A stretch of 64,000 nucleotides of DNA from the NCBI GenBank assembly GCA_913055615.1, contig CAJXKK010000008.1, forward strand, positions 35,700-99,699, read 5' to 3'. This DNA is from an uncultured Ectothiorhodospiraceae bacterium (GTDB lineage: Bacteria; Pseudomonadota; Gammaproteobacteria; XJ16; Halofilaceae). Each line of letters starts with the position of its first letter. Position 1 is the first letter of the stretch. This document shows, one piece after another, positions 18,056 through 26,076 of the stretch. Under the pieces are notes generated by a model. The model saw nothing but the letters and a program-made list of their open reading frames with translations. It was not told where the DNA came from and ran no database searches. Made by a program: the position numbers and the translations under genes.

Positions 18056-18523
18056 ATGGAATTAACCCACCTCACGGACTACGCATTGCGCGTACTGATG
18101 TACGCCGGCGTACACGATCAGCGGCGCGTGACGATGCGGGAAATCGCAACGGCCTACGACATCTCGCTGGAGCACCTGCGCAAGGTGGTGCACCAGCTCG
18201 CTGCGCTCGGCTATATCGAGACCTCGCGTGGACGGGGGGGCGGACTGTGGCTGGCCCAGGCGCCGGACCGGATCGAACTGGGCGTGGTCGTCAGCGGCTT
18301 CGAACGCTCAATGGATATCGTCGACTGCGATCGGCAGCCGTGTGCGCTGCGCGGTAACTGCGCCCTGAAAGGGGTATTCGAGGATGCCCGCGATGCCTTC
18401 ATGCAACGGTTGAATGCCTACACGCTCGATGATCTGATCGCGAATGCCTGCACGCGCGATCAACTCCATCGGATTGAACAGCCGTTGCACGGTCCGTCCC
18501 CCAGGCCGGCCGATCCGCACTGA
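18056..18523 (+). CDS. nsrR: nitric-oxide-sensing Rrf2 repressor NsrR
   Basis: 155-residue Rrf2-family regulator with an N-terminal winged helix (MELTHLTDYALRVLMYAG; recognition region YDISLEHLRKVVHQLAALGYI) and three iron-sulfur cysteines C91-x4-C96-x5-C102, the same positions and spacing as in E. coli NsrR, followed by the family tail LNAYTLDDLI. NsrR loses repression when its cluster reacts with NO, and typically controls NO-defence genes such as nnrS, hmp or ytfE. nnrS lies 5 kb away and a hemerythrin gene at 40.7 kb. ATG 18056 was chosen because the family N-terminus starts there. Convergent with fdxA. Confidence 0.9.
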   Translation: MELTHLTDYALRVLMYAGVHDQRRVTMREIATAYDISLEHLRKVVHQLAALGYIETSRGRGGGLWLAQAPDRIELGVVVSGFERSMDIVDCDRQPCALRGNCALKGVFEDARDAFMQRLNAYTLDDLIANACTRDQLHRIEQPLHGPSPRPADPH

Positions 18524-18660
18524 CGGCCGTGGTCATCGCACTCGTCCGGAAGAAACCGGTAGCGATTACCGGTGCAGATCGCGGCGGGATATCTGTTGTA
18601 CGAAGGGGAGGGGCCGGCCCCGCTGTGGCGGCTCGATACTGATCGGCTGGGCTCTCGCTT

Positions 18661-19002
18661 CTATCGGGAAGATGCCTCACCGCGGTCGAGCAGTTCCAGC
18701 TTGTTCGGTACGTCTTTCCACTCGTCGGCGTCGGCGGGCGGATCCTTGCGCTCGGTAATCACGGGCCACTGCGGCGCCAGTTCCGCATTGAGGCCGAGGA
18801 AATGCTGGAACTCTTCCGGCACTTCATCCTCCGCGAAGATTGCATCGACCGGGCATTCGGGTTCGCAAAGGGTACAGTCGATGCACTCTTCGGGGTCGAT
18901 GACCAGGAAATTCGGGCCCTCGTGGAAACAGTCCACGGGACAGACCTCGACGCAGTCGGTGTATTTGCACTTGATGCAGTTATCGGTAACAACGTAGGTC
19001 AT
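18661..19002 (-). CDS. fdxA: 7Fe ferredoxin FdxA
   Basis: 113-residue ferredoxin with one [3Fe-4S] and one [4Fe-4S] cluster. Cysteines C9, C12, C17, C21, C25 and C40, C43, C46, C50 appear as [17 protein letters not shown] and [12 protein letters not shown]. The acidic C-terminal extension ([17 protein letters not shown]) is typical of FdxA. It donates low-potential electrons in the cytoplasm; its partner here is not known. Convergent with nsrR across a 137-base gap that shows nothing else. Confidence 0.93.
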   Translation of the reverse strand: MTYVVTDNCIKCKYTDCVEVCPVDCFHEGPNFLVIDPEECIDCTLCEPECPVDAIFAEDEVPEEFQHFLGLNAELAPQWPVITERKDPPADADEWKDVPNKLELLDRGEASSR

Positions 19003-19177
19003 GGCATTTTACCGGGCTGATGGAGTAACCCCTGTTCGCGTATCGTGCATAAAAATGTATTCTAAAAAGGCGATGCGCGTACGCCTCGCGAAAATGCGCG
19101 TCGTTTGATCGGCGAGCCATCATGCTCGCACTGCGTCGGGCAAAGCGCACTCCCGGCTCCGGCACGGGTGCAGGCGT

Positions 19178-19492
19178 TTATCCGGCCATGCGGACGACAA
19201 AATGCTCGCCGTCGTCGCTCTTGCGATGATCGATTTCCCGTCCGCGCAGACGGCGATGAGACTCTGGGTCGAGCAATACCGCGATGCGCACGTAATCGAG
19301 TTCGATGTCGTTACCGTTGCCGTTTTTCTCGAACGAGAATATGTATTCGGGGTTGTCCGCCGGCCCGTCGGCCTCGATCCGCAGTTTGCAGTGGGTATCG
19401 CCGGATTCCTCGAGCAGCGAGCGCAGCCGCTCGACCGCGTTCATGGTGAGCACCAGTTCCGGCCCTTCCCGCGTCGATCCCATGTCGTCCAT
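19178..19492 (-). CDS. A-type iron-sulfur carrier-like (HesB/IscA fold) protein lacking the ligand cysteines
   Basis: 104-residue protein with the layout of IscA/ErpA carriers: LTMNAVERLRSLLEESGD, a KLRIEADG strand where ALRVGVKGGGCSG normally stands, then DYVRIAVLLDPESHRRLRGREIDH and FVVRMAG. The first ligand loop and the terminal CGC are missing; a single Cys (THC) remains. Cluster transfer by the usual chemistry is therefore unlikely. Its start codon follows the rubredoxin stop codon directly (19493/19492), so the two are translationally coupled. The function is unknown; a scaffold or partner for rubredoxin is only an inference. Confidence 0.65.
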   Translation of the reverse strand: MDDMGSTREGPELVLTMNAVERLRSLLEESGDTHCKLRIEADGPADNPEYIFSFEKNGNGNDIELDYVRIAVLLDPESHRRLRGREIDHRKSDDGEHFVVRMAG

Positions 19493-19699
19493 TCAATCCC
19501 CGATCCGCAGTTGCTGGAACCAATCCTCGCCGGCGCCGCACTCGGGGCAGACGAAATCCTCGGGGACGTCGTCCCAGTGCGTACCTGGCCGGATGTCCTC
19601 CTCCGGGAGGCCGCGGTCTTCTGCATAGAGCCAACCGCAGATGGTGCACATAAACATGCGGTCCGGCAGTTGATCCCGAGTCTGTTCCGCTTCAGCCAT
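19493..19699 (-). CDS. rubredoxin
   Basis: 68-residue rubredoxin with an Fe(Cys)4 site: C18-x2-C21 (CTICGWLY) and C51-x2-C54 (CPECGAGEDWF), spaced as in the family, with the PGTHWDDVPEDFVCP core. It is a small cytoplasmic electron carrier. The start codon ATG 19699 directly abuts a near-perfect 27-base palindrome, with no Shine-Dalgarno sequence and a TATACT hexamer six bases upstream, so the mRNA may be leaderless. It is followed without a gap by the A-type-carrier-like gene. Confidence 0.92.
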   Translation of the reverse strand: MAEAEQTRDQLPDRMFMCTICGWLYAEDRGLPEEDIRPGTHWDDVPEDFVCPECGAGEDWFQQLRIGD

Positions 19700-19726
19700 A
19701 TAACAAGTATATCATATACATGTTAT
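19700..19726 (-). promoter_or_regulatory. 27-base palindrome and probable promoter of the rubredoxin gene
   Basis: Two 13-base arms around C19713 differ at one pair (left ATAACAAGTATAT, right ATATACATGTTAT). On the minus strand it contains TATACT six bases before the rubredoxin ATG, which would start transcription at or next to the start codon. The region is strikingly AT-rich for this genome. An operator overlapping a -10 box is the natural reading; the binding protein is unknown. Confidence 0.6.
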
Positions 19727-19799
19727 GGCGCAATCCAGCGCAGACCGTGATCGGAGAGGCGGTATCGGGGTGAAAAAGGGCTGTCCGGCGGTGGACCAA

Positions 19800-20234
19800 T
19801 CATCCGTCGCCTGGATGGGCCGGACGGGTGGCGAGGAAAACCGCTACGCACAGCATAATGACGCTGGCCAGCAGTCGGACAGGATTGGAGCCGACCGTCA
19901 CCATCATGATCAGCCAGCTCGCCGTGATCAGCAGCAGGGCCACGCTTTTGACGCGGGGCCGCAGGGCGCGATGATCGCGCCAGTCGCGCAGCACCGGGCC
20001 GTAGCGGGGGTGCCGGTAGAGCCATTCATGCAGTTCGGGCGAACTGCGTGATGCCGCCCAGGCCGCGAGCAGCAGAAACGGTGTGGTCGGAACCAGGGGC
20101 AGGACCGCGCCGAGACCGCCGAGGCCGACGCAGGCGACGGCGAGACACTGCCAGGCGCGCCTGATCGGTGCCGGGGCTGCCCTGGAGGAATCGCCCGCGT
20201 TGTTGCGGATCACCTTGTAACGCTTCTTCGCCAT
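19800..20234 (-). CDS. DUF454 (YbaN-type) inner-membrane protein
   Basis: 144-residue membrane protein of the DUF454 family. Typical features are the GLGGLGAVLPLVPTTPFLLLAAWAASRSSPELHEWLYRHP block (about 38-80), two later hydrophobic segments (SVALLLITASWLIMM and VRLLASVIMLCVAVFLA), and a basic N-terminus. The function of the family is unknown. It sits alone on the minus strand; the 100 bases separating it from the rubredoxin promoter contain nothing recognisable. Confidence 0.82.
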   Translation of the reverse strand: MAKKRYKVIRNNAGDSSRAAPAPIRRAWQCLAVACVGLGGLGAVLPLVPTTPFLLLAAWAASRSSPELHEWLYRHPRYGPVLRDWRDHRALRPRVKSVALLLITASWLIMMVTVGSNPVRLLASVIMLCVAVFLATRPAHPGDG

Positions 20235-20386
20235 CGATCAAGAGTATGATGCAGTGCCTTGACGTGCGGTACCGGGCGGTTGGTGCCGTTTGCACTCACA
20301 GCCAATCGAGCGGAATGTGCCGGGTGGTCGGAGCATGTTGGGGGCGCTCGCCAAGGGTTTGTCGGTTGCTGCACTGACCGCGGACG

Positions 20387-21160
20387 TCAGACGAAGCGGG
20401 CGTACAGATCCCCGGGGCGGCCGTCCGCGGCCGTCGCCGCGAGCCGCTCGGCGGCCGCGCGCGGGGGCAGCCATTCCTGCCAGTCGAAGCGGTCGGTCTC
20501 GCCGCGCACCGCGTTGACGCGGCACTCACCCAGTGCCGCGAGCCGCTCGAGGCAGGCCCGCGCACGGTTGAGTGCCGCCGGTACGTATTCGACGGCGATC
20601 CAGGGGATCGACTGAGTCAGGCCGGCGAGTACCTCCGGCTCCATACCCTCGACATCGATTTTACAGAACCGCGGTCGGCCGTGGATGGCGATCAACGCGT
20701 CCAGGGTCGTCTGTTCCACCGTCTCGGTCGCGTCCCAGGCGACACCGGCGAAGGTCGGGGTGTCGGCGACATCACCCAGCCAGTCGGCGGATCCGCTGGA
20801 GACCGTGGGATGGCGGCGCGAGACGGCGAGTTCGAGTTTCCCCGCGGACGCTCCGATCCCCGCCCGATGGAGGACGACATCCCGTGGTAGCGTGGCGCTG
20901 AGCCAGCGGTGGAACAGCGCCTGGGGCTCGACCGCGACGACCCGTGCGCCGACGGCGCGCAGCGCGCGTGTGCGGTTGCCGACATGGGCACCGACATCGA
21001 AAGCGAGGTCGCCCGGACCGATGATCCCGCGGTAGAGCCGGCGCAGCGTGCGGGCACGCCACGGCATCCCATAGTAGATGGCAAGCGAGCGTGCCAGCCC
21101 CGTCGCTCCGCGCAGCCGCGCGGTAGGCGTCGCTGCTGCCGCGCGCGATGTCCGGTTCAT
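20387..21160 (-). CDS. FkbM-family methyltransferase
   Basis: 257-residue SAM-dependent methyltransferase of the FkbM group, which usually O-methylates sugars or polyketide-like glycans. The SAM loop is DVGAHVGNRT, followed by VVAVEPQ, and the family motif KIDVEGMEPEVLAGL. The start ATG 21160 overlaps by ATGA the stop codon of a short upstream frame (21157-21264), suggesting coupling. Opposite-strand neighbour to a membrane sulfatase-like protein, so an envelope role is plausible but not shown. Confidence 0.8.
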   Translation of the reverse strand: MNRTSRAAAATPTARLRGATGLARSLAIYYGMPWRARTLRRLYRGIIGPGDLAFDVGAHVGNRTRALRAVGARVVAVEPQALFHRWLSATLPRDVVLHRAGIGASAGKLELAVSRRHPTVSSGSADWLGDVADTPTFAGVAWDATETVEQTTLDALIAIHGRPRFCKIDVEGMEPEVLAGLTQSIPWIAVEYVPAALNRARACLERLAALGECRVNAVRGETDRFDWQEWLPPRAAAERLAATAADGRPGDLYARFV

Positions 21161-21264
21161 GCGTAGGCGCTCCACTGGGGCATGCGCTTGAGGATACGCT
21201 CGATCTCGGGGAGTTCGATAATGCCGACGTCCGGCCGTGTCTGGACCCTGGTGGTGTGCGACAC
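21157..21264 (-). CDS. candidate small protein upstream of fkbM-type gene
   Basis: A 35-codon frame from GTG 21264 reads MSHTTRVQTRPDVGIIE followed by LPEIERILKRMPQWSAYA and stops in the ATGA overlap with the methyltransferase start. About four fifths of its codons end in G or C, it has no low-complexity look, and it would couple translation of the next gene. There is no convincing ribosome binding site, and the bases also lie just upstream of the divergent sulfatase-like gene. It may be a leader peptide, the end of a decayed gene, or chance. Confidence 0.4.
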   Translation of the reverse strand: MSHTTRVQTRPDVGIIELPEIERILKRMPQWSAYA

Positions 21265-21331
21265 CGGCGCCCGTTTTCATGCGAACGTACACCGCGATCA
21301 CCGCGCATCTGTGCGGTCCAACCTGAGGGCG

Positions 21332-22909
21332 ATGACCGCTTTGCGCCGAATCCTCGTCACCTTTCTCGTCCTGAACGGGTTGTTCGCGGGCATCGCGTGG
21401 CTGCATCGAGGGGGTGAGGGCGCGGCCTGGGTGGCGCTGGATGCCATGGCCGTCGTCGGTGTGTTGGCCCTGGCTCCGCGCCGCCGATGGGCGGTTCTGG
21501 TGGGCGCCGCCGCCGGCGTGGCCGTGGCCTTCCTGCTCCTGCTCGCGCTCGGTGACCGGCTCACGCGCCTGAGTCTTGCGCGACCGCTGGATCCATATAT
21601 CGACTGGCGCCTGTTGCGTCCGCTGTTCGAACTGGGCGTGGGCCAGACCGGCGTCTCGGTTACCGCGCTCGCGGGTTTCGGGGTGGTGGCGGCCGCGCTC
21701 CTGCTCGCGGCGGCCGCGGCCTTCTTGTTGGCTTGCCTGCCGGGCACCGCCCGTGACCGCCGCACGCGGACTGCCGCGGTGGCCATGCTGGCCGCGGTGC
21801 CCGTCGGTACACTGGCGCAGCCGCAGATGGCGCCCCGGATCGACGCGCCGGCGTGGCATCTGGCGACGGAACAGTCGCAGCGTGCGTGGCGCACGCATCG
21901 GGATGTCGCTACGTTCAAGACCCATCTCGCGGAGTCGCGTGAGGGCGCAACACCACTGCCGGGACTTGCCGGCGTCGATGTCGTCGTGGGGTTCATCGAG
22001 TCCTACGGCGAGTCTGCACTGACCGATCCGCGTTACACGCAGATCGTGCGCCCGGCACTCGATCGGGCCGCCGCGGCGATCGAGTCCGCGGGGCTGCATG
22101 CGGCCTCGGGCCTGGTCCGTGCGCCAACCCGCGGCGGACAGTCGTGGCTCAGTCACGGGACCTTCCTGAGCGGGCAGTGGCTCGACAGCCACGCCCGCTA
22201 CGACCAGTTTCTGGCGAGCGAGGCCTCCACGCTGATCGACGACTTCGAGGCCAGCGGACACGAGAGCACGGCCGTGATGCCGGCCATCGCGCGTCCTTGG
22301 ACCGCGGCGGATGCCCTGGGCTATGACCGAGTGCTGGACGCCACCAACATCGATTACGCCGGACCGCGGCTGAACTGGGTCACCATGCCTGATCAGTTTA
22401 CGTGGCAGGTCGTGGATCGTACCCGCAGGGCCGCGGATCGACCGGTGTTCATCGAGACCGCGCTGATCAGCAGTCATGCACCGTGGTTACCGATACTGCC
22501 AGTGCTCGACTGGGATCGCATCGGTGACGGCAGCGTGTTCGAGCGTTGGGCCGACGCCGGTGATCGCGCCTCGGCGTTGTGGCGCGATCCCGCGCGAGCG
22601 CGCCGGGATTTTGCGCATTCCCTCGCCTATGCGCTGCAGGTCGCGGGCGAGTATGGGGCGCGTCGCGTGGACCGGGAGACCCTGCTCATCCTGCTCGGCG
22701 ACCATCAGCCCGCGCCGGTGATCACGGGTCCCGGTGCGTCGGACCGGGTACCCGTGCATGTGATCAGCGGGGATCCGTCACTGGTGGATGCCTTCGTCGA
22801 GCGCGGTTTTGCGCGCGGAATGCGCCCGCCGACGACCGGGCCGGCCCCGCGAATGGAGGTATTGCGCACATGGCTGCAAGGCGCCTTCGGGCGTGAGCGT
22901 GGCGGATAG
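21332..22909 (+). CDS. membrane-anchored sulfatase-like hydrolase (alkaline phosphatase superfamily)
   Basis: 525-residue protein with four to five N-terminal hydrophobic segments (about residues 4-170) and a C-terminal domain resembling LTA-synthase/phosphoethanolamine-transferase type sulfatases. Landmarks are GVDVVVGFIESYGESAL (nucleophile region), THG-like WLSHGTFLSGQW, ETALISSHAPW and LLGDHQPAP near the end (metal-binding DH). The usual Thr/Ser nucleophile is likely in the ESYGES segment, but I cannot confirm it. ATG 21332 (MTALRRILV) starts the first membrane helix. Likely an envelope-modifying phosphotransferase or hydrolase; substrate unknown. Confidence 0.72.
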   Translation: MTALRRILVTFLVLNGLFAGIAWLHRGGEGAAWVALDAMAVVGVLALAPRRRWAVLVGAAAGVAVAFLLLLALGDRLTRLSLARPLDPYIDWRLLRPLFELGVGQTGVSVTALAGFGVVAAALLLAAAAAFLLACLPGTARDRRTRTAAVAMLAAVPVGTLAQPQMAPRIDAPAWHLATEQSQRAWRTHRDVATFKTHLAESREGATPLPGLAGVDVVVGFIESYGESALTDPRYTQIVRPALDRAAAAIESAGLHAASGLVRAPTRGGQSWLSHGTFLSGQWLDSHARYDQFLASEASTLIDDFEASGHESTAVMPAIARPWTAADALGYDRVLDATNIDYAGPRLNWVTMPDQFTWQVVDRTRRAADRPVFIETALISSHAPWLPILPVLDWDRIGDGSVFERWADAGDRASALWRDPARARRDFAHSLAYALQVAGEYGARRVDRETLLILLGDHQPAPVITGPGASDRVPVHVISGDPSLVDAFVERGFARGMRPPTTGPAPRMEVLRTWLQGAFGRERGG

Positions 22910-23023
22910 AATCCTGCGGCCTCTCGCCGATACCGGTCGGGTCAGCGCCTACTCGTGCCACGTTGATGATCAGCGCTTGGGGACCGGTCGTGACGCTGAC
23001 GGGCCGCGACAGCGTGAAGCGCG

Positions 23024-23596
23024 TCAATCGACCGGGCACTGGGCCACGAGCTGGGCGATATCGCGCAGTCCACGATCAGTGGCGCCGGCGCGGTCTTCGT
23101 CGCGGTAGAAGCGTACCCGCAGACAGGGGAACAGGGTCAGCAGCTCGTTGTCGCTGAGCCGATAGTACTCGTTCCGCGGTCCGTGGCCGGTCACTCCGGC
23201 ACGCGTAAAGGTCTCGTAGAAAAGCAGGCCCCCGGGGCGCAGCGCGGCGGCGAGGGCGGGACATAGGGCCCGCTCGAGGAAGCGGCTGACAGCGATTACG
23301 TCGAAGGTGGATGCCGCAGGCGGCTGGGCAACCACGTCGCGCACCTCCGCGGTCAGCGGGAGTTCCTCGGCGTGCGCCTGCGCCGTGAGCCTTTCGATTG
23401 CCGTGGCCGCGCTGTCCCAGGCCCTGGTGGTCAGCCCGTGGCGCGCCAGGTGAAGGGCGTTGCCGCCGAGTCCGCAGGCGAGGTCGAGGGCGTCGCCGCT
23501 CGCTGGCAGGAGGTGTTCGAACTCGGTCAGTACCGCGGCTGGCCGCGGGGCCGTGGCCGAGCATTCGCGGTATCGCGCTTCCCAGTCCGGTGCCAT
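23024..23596 (-). CDS. class I SAM-dependent methyltransferase (TehB-like)
   Basis: 190-residue small methyltransferase. The SAM motif is LDLACGLGGNALHLARHG, with an acidic residue after the second strand (WDSAATAIERL) and RDV as motif II. The C-terminal YETFTRAGVTGHGPRNEYYRLSDNELL segment resembles tellurite-resistance or thiopurine-type methyltransferases. ATG 23596 gives a normal N-terminus (MAPDWEARYRE); an upstream ATG at 23713 would overlap fau. It follows fau by 49 bases on the same strand, so the two may share a transcript. Substrate unknown. Confidence 0.8.
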   Translation of the reverse strand: MAPDWEARYRECSATAPRPAAVLTEFEHLLPASGDALDLACGLGGNALHLARHGLTTRAWDSAATAIERLTAQAHAEELPLTAEVRDVVAQPPAASTFDVIAVSRFLERALCPALAAALRPGGLLFYETFTRAGVTGHGPRNEYYRLSDNELLTLFPCLRVRFYRDEDRAGATDRGLRDIAQLVAQCPVD

Positions 23597-23645
23597 GACT
23601 GCCGTTCCCGTGGTTGGGCCGACGCCCTGCGCCGCAGGCGTCCGT

Positions 23646-24311
23646 TCAGCGCAGGCGCCGGCTCGCGGCCGCTTGCGCGTCGGCTGGATCCACGGCGACG
23701 AGTCGGCCATCAACCCGTTGGTAAATGCCGGCCTCGGTCACCATGAAGTCGAACGGGATATCGTGCTCGCGCGGGAAAATGGTGTCCATCCACGCGATCT
23801 CGAAGCCGAGGCCGATGCACAGGGGGCGCTGCCCATAGGAGGCGAGCGTGCGGTCGAAATAGCCGCCACCATAACCGAGTCGGTAACCGTTGCGGTCGAA
23901 GCCGTTCACCGGAACCAGGGCAACCTCGGGAATGCACACCGGCGTGCCCACCGGGTAGGGGATGTCATACACCCCCCGTTCCATCGCAGCGCCCGGCCAC
24001 CATTCGCGAAATTCCAGCGGCGTGCGGGGTGCGACGACGAGCGGCAGGGCGGCGTGACTGCCGCCTTCGCGCCAGCGCCGCACGGCGAAGCGCGGGTCGG
24101 GCTCTGCGGCGAAGGGCCAGCAGAAGCCGACCGTGTGGCCGGCCACGGGCCCGAAGCCTTCGGCGAGCCAGCGATCGACGGCGGCGCTTCGCTGTTTCAG
24201 GTCGTCCGTATGTAGCGCGCCTCGCCGCTCGATGAGTTCGCGTCGCCGCGCCTTGCGCCACGCCCGCCAGTCTTCGGGCTCCGGTTCCGTGACCGGCTTT
24301 TCTTCGTTCAT
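23646..24311 (-). CDS. fau: 5-formyltetrahydrofolate cyclo-ligase
   Basis: 221-residue ATP-dependent enzyme returning 5-formyl-THF to 5,10-methenyl-THF. It has the basic N-terminal helix (RAWRKARRRELIERRG), the substrate region FCWPFAAEPDPR, and the MTHFS signature GYGGGYFDRTLA close to the C-terminal third. In many gammaproteobacteria this gene (ygfA) follows the 6S RNA gene. I looked for 6S in the 470 bases upstream and could not find its closing stem and open bubble. Confidence 0.92.
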   Translation of the reverse strand: MNEEKPVTEPEPEDWRAWRKARRRELIERRGALHTDDLKQRSAAVDRWLAEGFGPVAGHTVGFCWPFAAEPDPRFAVRRWREGGSHAALPLVVAPRTPLEFREWWPGAAMERGVYDIPYPVGTPVCIPEVALVPVNGFDRNGYRLGYGGGYFDRTLASYGQRPLCIGLGFEIAWMDTIFPREHDIPFDFMVTEAGIYQRVDGRLVAVDPADAQAAASRRLR

Positions 24312-24542
24312 GCGTATTCTCCACCCGTCGAGACGTACGAAACCATGAGGGACACTCGTCGGTGTGGGACGGGGTTGTGTCCACGGGAACGCTACGGAAC
24401 AGGTAGTCTGAATGCGTTATGAATGGTTTTCGAAAAACCGGCGATGGATTCAGTATAGCCATCAAGATCCCATGACGGCTTCTCGCGTATGCTGCCAATT
24501 GCGAAACGCAAAGGGCATGAGCCGCGACGACGGAGCACGAAA

Positions 24543-24680
24543 TCATCCCGATGGAACTGGCATGCCGGGCGGGCTGGGACGAGCGGCGGATACTGACCAA
24601 ATGGACTCCAGCAGTCGATCGAAGATGGGGGCGGCGGTGGTGTGCAGTGCGGAGCGGATGGACGAATGATTCACATGCAT
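24543..24680 (-). CDS. candidate 45-residue ORF behind an orphan FNR box
   Basis: The stretch 24312-24781 lies between fau and the DadA-like gene and has no clear gene. On the minus strand an ATG at 24680 has GGAG ten bases upstream and opens 45 codons beginning MHVNHSSIRSALHTTAAPIF. A TAGACT hexamer at 24702-24707 lies where a -10 would be for the FNR box at 24729-24742. Codon use is only moderately coding-like and no family is recognised. A non-coding transcript is equally possible. Confidence 0.25.
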   Translation of the reverse strand: MHVNHSSIRSALHTTAAPIFDRLLESIWSVSAARPSPPGMPVPSG

Positions 24681-24728
24681 GGCGATATTCTCCAGACATG
24701 CAGTCTATCGGGGCCGCATCGGGCTGCA

Positions 24729-24742
24729 TTGATGCCCATCAA
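24729..24742 (-). promoter_or_regulatory. orphan FNR/Anr/Dnr box
   Basis: TTGATgcccATCAA is a perfect FNR-type palindrome. For the DadA-like gene (start 24782) a centre at -41.5 would put transcription inside the ribosome binding site, a poor fit. In the minus direction it would give transcription near 24695, with TAGACT correctly placed at -10, running into an apparently gene-free 380-base stretch before fau. Alternatively it could repress the DadA-like gene. Confidence 0.7.
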
Positions 24743-24781
24743 GGTCCGGGATCCGATCGCACCGGAGGAAGGGAGGCGGAC

Positions 24782-26053
24782 TTGCATGTAGTCGTAATCG
24801 GCGGTGGCCTCATGGGGACGGTTACGGCCTGGTTCCTGATCGAGGCGGGCCATGAGGTCACACTGCTGGACCGAAACCCCGAACTGGCGGCCGAGGGCAG
24901 CTACGCCAATGGCGGTATCCTCCACGCCGGCCACGCCGCCCCCTGGAACTCGCCGTCCGTAGCCGGTCAGCTGCTGCGCTGGGCTGGGCGCGAGGAGTCG
25001 CCGCTGTTGCTGCGCCCCGGCCGGCTGCCGCATATGGCGCGCTGGGGACTCGGCTTCCTGCGCCACTGCCGGGCCCATGACCACGAGCGCGTGAAAGCGC
25101 TGAATACGCGCCTGGCGCTGTATGGGCGTGAACGCATGGGGGAACTGCGCGCAGCCGCCGGCATGGCTTACGACGGTGAGCAGCGCGGCAGCATGAAGAT
25201 CTTCCGTGACCGTGCGGCCTTCGATACAGCGCGTTCGGCCGCCGCGTCCATCGAATCACTGGGGATCCGCTCGTGCGCACTGGATACCGATGGTGTGCTG
25301 GAGCTGGAACCGGCGCTCGCGGATACGCGTGCATCACTGGTCGGTGGTATCCATTTCCCGGGCGACGAGTCGGGCGATGCCTGCCGTTTCGTGCGCGAGT
25401 TGGGGCGGGTGCTGGTCGAGCGGGCCGCGGACGTGCGCACCGGCGAGGTGGTGCAGCGGATCGAGGGCGATCGCTCGGGCGTGCGTTCCGTCGTGACCGA
25501 TCGCGACGTCATTCAGGCGGATCGATATGTCCTCGCGGCCGGTGTAGACGCCCCGGCGCTGGTGCGCCCGCTGGGCCTGCGGTTGCCGATCGAGCCGGCC
25601 AAGGGTTACTCCGTCACGCTGGCGGTGGATGATGCGCCCGATGTGCCCCGCATGCCGCTGATCGACGAAGCCCACCGCGTGGTCATCACGCGCCTCGGCG
25701 GGCGGTTGCGGATCGCCGGGACCGTCGAGTTCTCGGGATTTGACCGGGAGATCCGGCGGCGACGGGTCGAAGTCGTAAGGCGTCAGGGGCTGTCGAATCT
25801 GCCGTCGCTGGCGGCGCGGCTTGATCCGGATGAGTCCGAGCCGTGGGCCTGTCTACGACCGGTCAGTACTGATGGGGCGCCGATCCTCGGTGCGAGCCCG
25901 ATCACGAACCTCTTCCTGAACACGGCCCCGGGCCATCTGGGATGGACGCTCGCGGCCGCCGCGGGAAAGATCGTGGCCGACCAGGTGAGCGATCGCGCAT
26001 CGGGATTCGAGCATGCCGGGGAACTTGCGCTCCGGCGCTTCCGCCTCATCTGA
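24782..26053 (+). CDS. D-amino-acid dehydrogenase-like FAD oxidoreductase
   Basis: 423-residue DAO-fold flavoprotein resembling DadA, which oxidises D-amino acids and passes electrons to the membrane quinone pool. The FAD-binding loop VVIGGGLMG is at residues 3-11 and YANGGILHAGHAAPWNSP is the DadA-type segment. The C-terminus has RPVSTDGAPILGAS and NTAPGHLGWTLAAAAGK, the second FAD contact. I propose TTG 24782 as start because GGAGGAAGGGAGG precedes it and the FAD loop follows at once; a longer frame upstream is not family-like. No dadX racemase lies nearby, so the substrate is open. Confidence 0.82.
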   Translation: MHVVVIGGGLMGTVTAWFLIEAGHEVTLLDRNPELAAEGSYANGGILHAGHAAPWNSPSVAGQLLRWAGREESPLLLRPGRLPHMARWGLGFLRHCRAHDHERVKALNTRLALYGRERMGELRAAAGMAYDGEQRGSMKIFRDRAAFDTARSAAASIESLGIRSCALDTDGVLELEPALADTRASLVGGIHFPGDESGDACRFVRELGRVLVERAADVRTGEVVQRIEGDRSGVRSVVTDRDVIQADRYVLAAGVDAPALVRPLGLRLPIEPAKGYSVTLAVDDAPDVPRMPLIDEAHRVVITRLGGRLRIAGTVEFSGFDREIRRRRVEVVRRQGLSNLPSLAARLDPDESEPWACLRPVSTDGAPILGASPITNLFLNTAPGHLGWTLAAAAGKIVADQVSDRASGFEHAGELALRRFRLI

Positions 26054-26076
26054 GCGACGCCGTCCGTGTTCACCGG

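Noticed and set aside
20387..22477. A minus-strand frame extending the FkbM methyltransferase to about 696 residues
   Set aside because: The upstream 439 codons lie opposite the sulfatase-like gene, are Arg/Gln/His-rich with no family pattern, and are typical antisense shadow in GC-rich DNA.
24312..24470. 6S RNA upstream of fau
   Set aside because: The position is right, and a TATACT promoter-like hexamer exists on the minus strand near 24450, but I could not draw the long closing stem or the central bubble.
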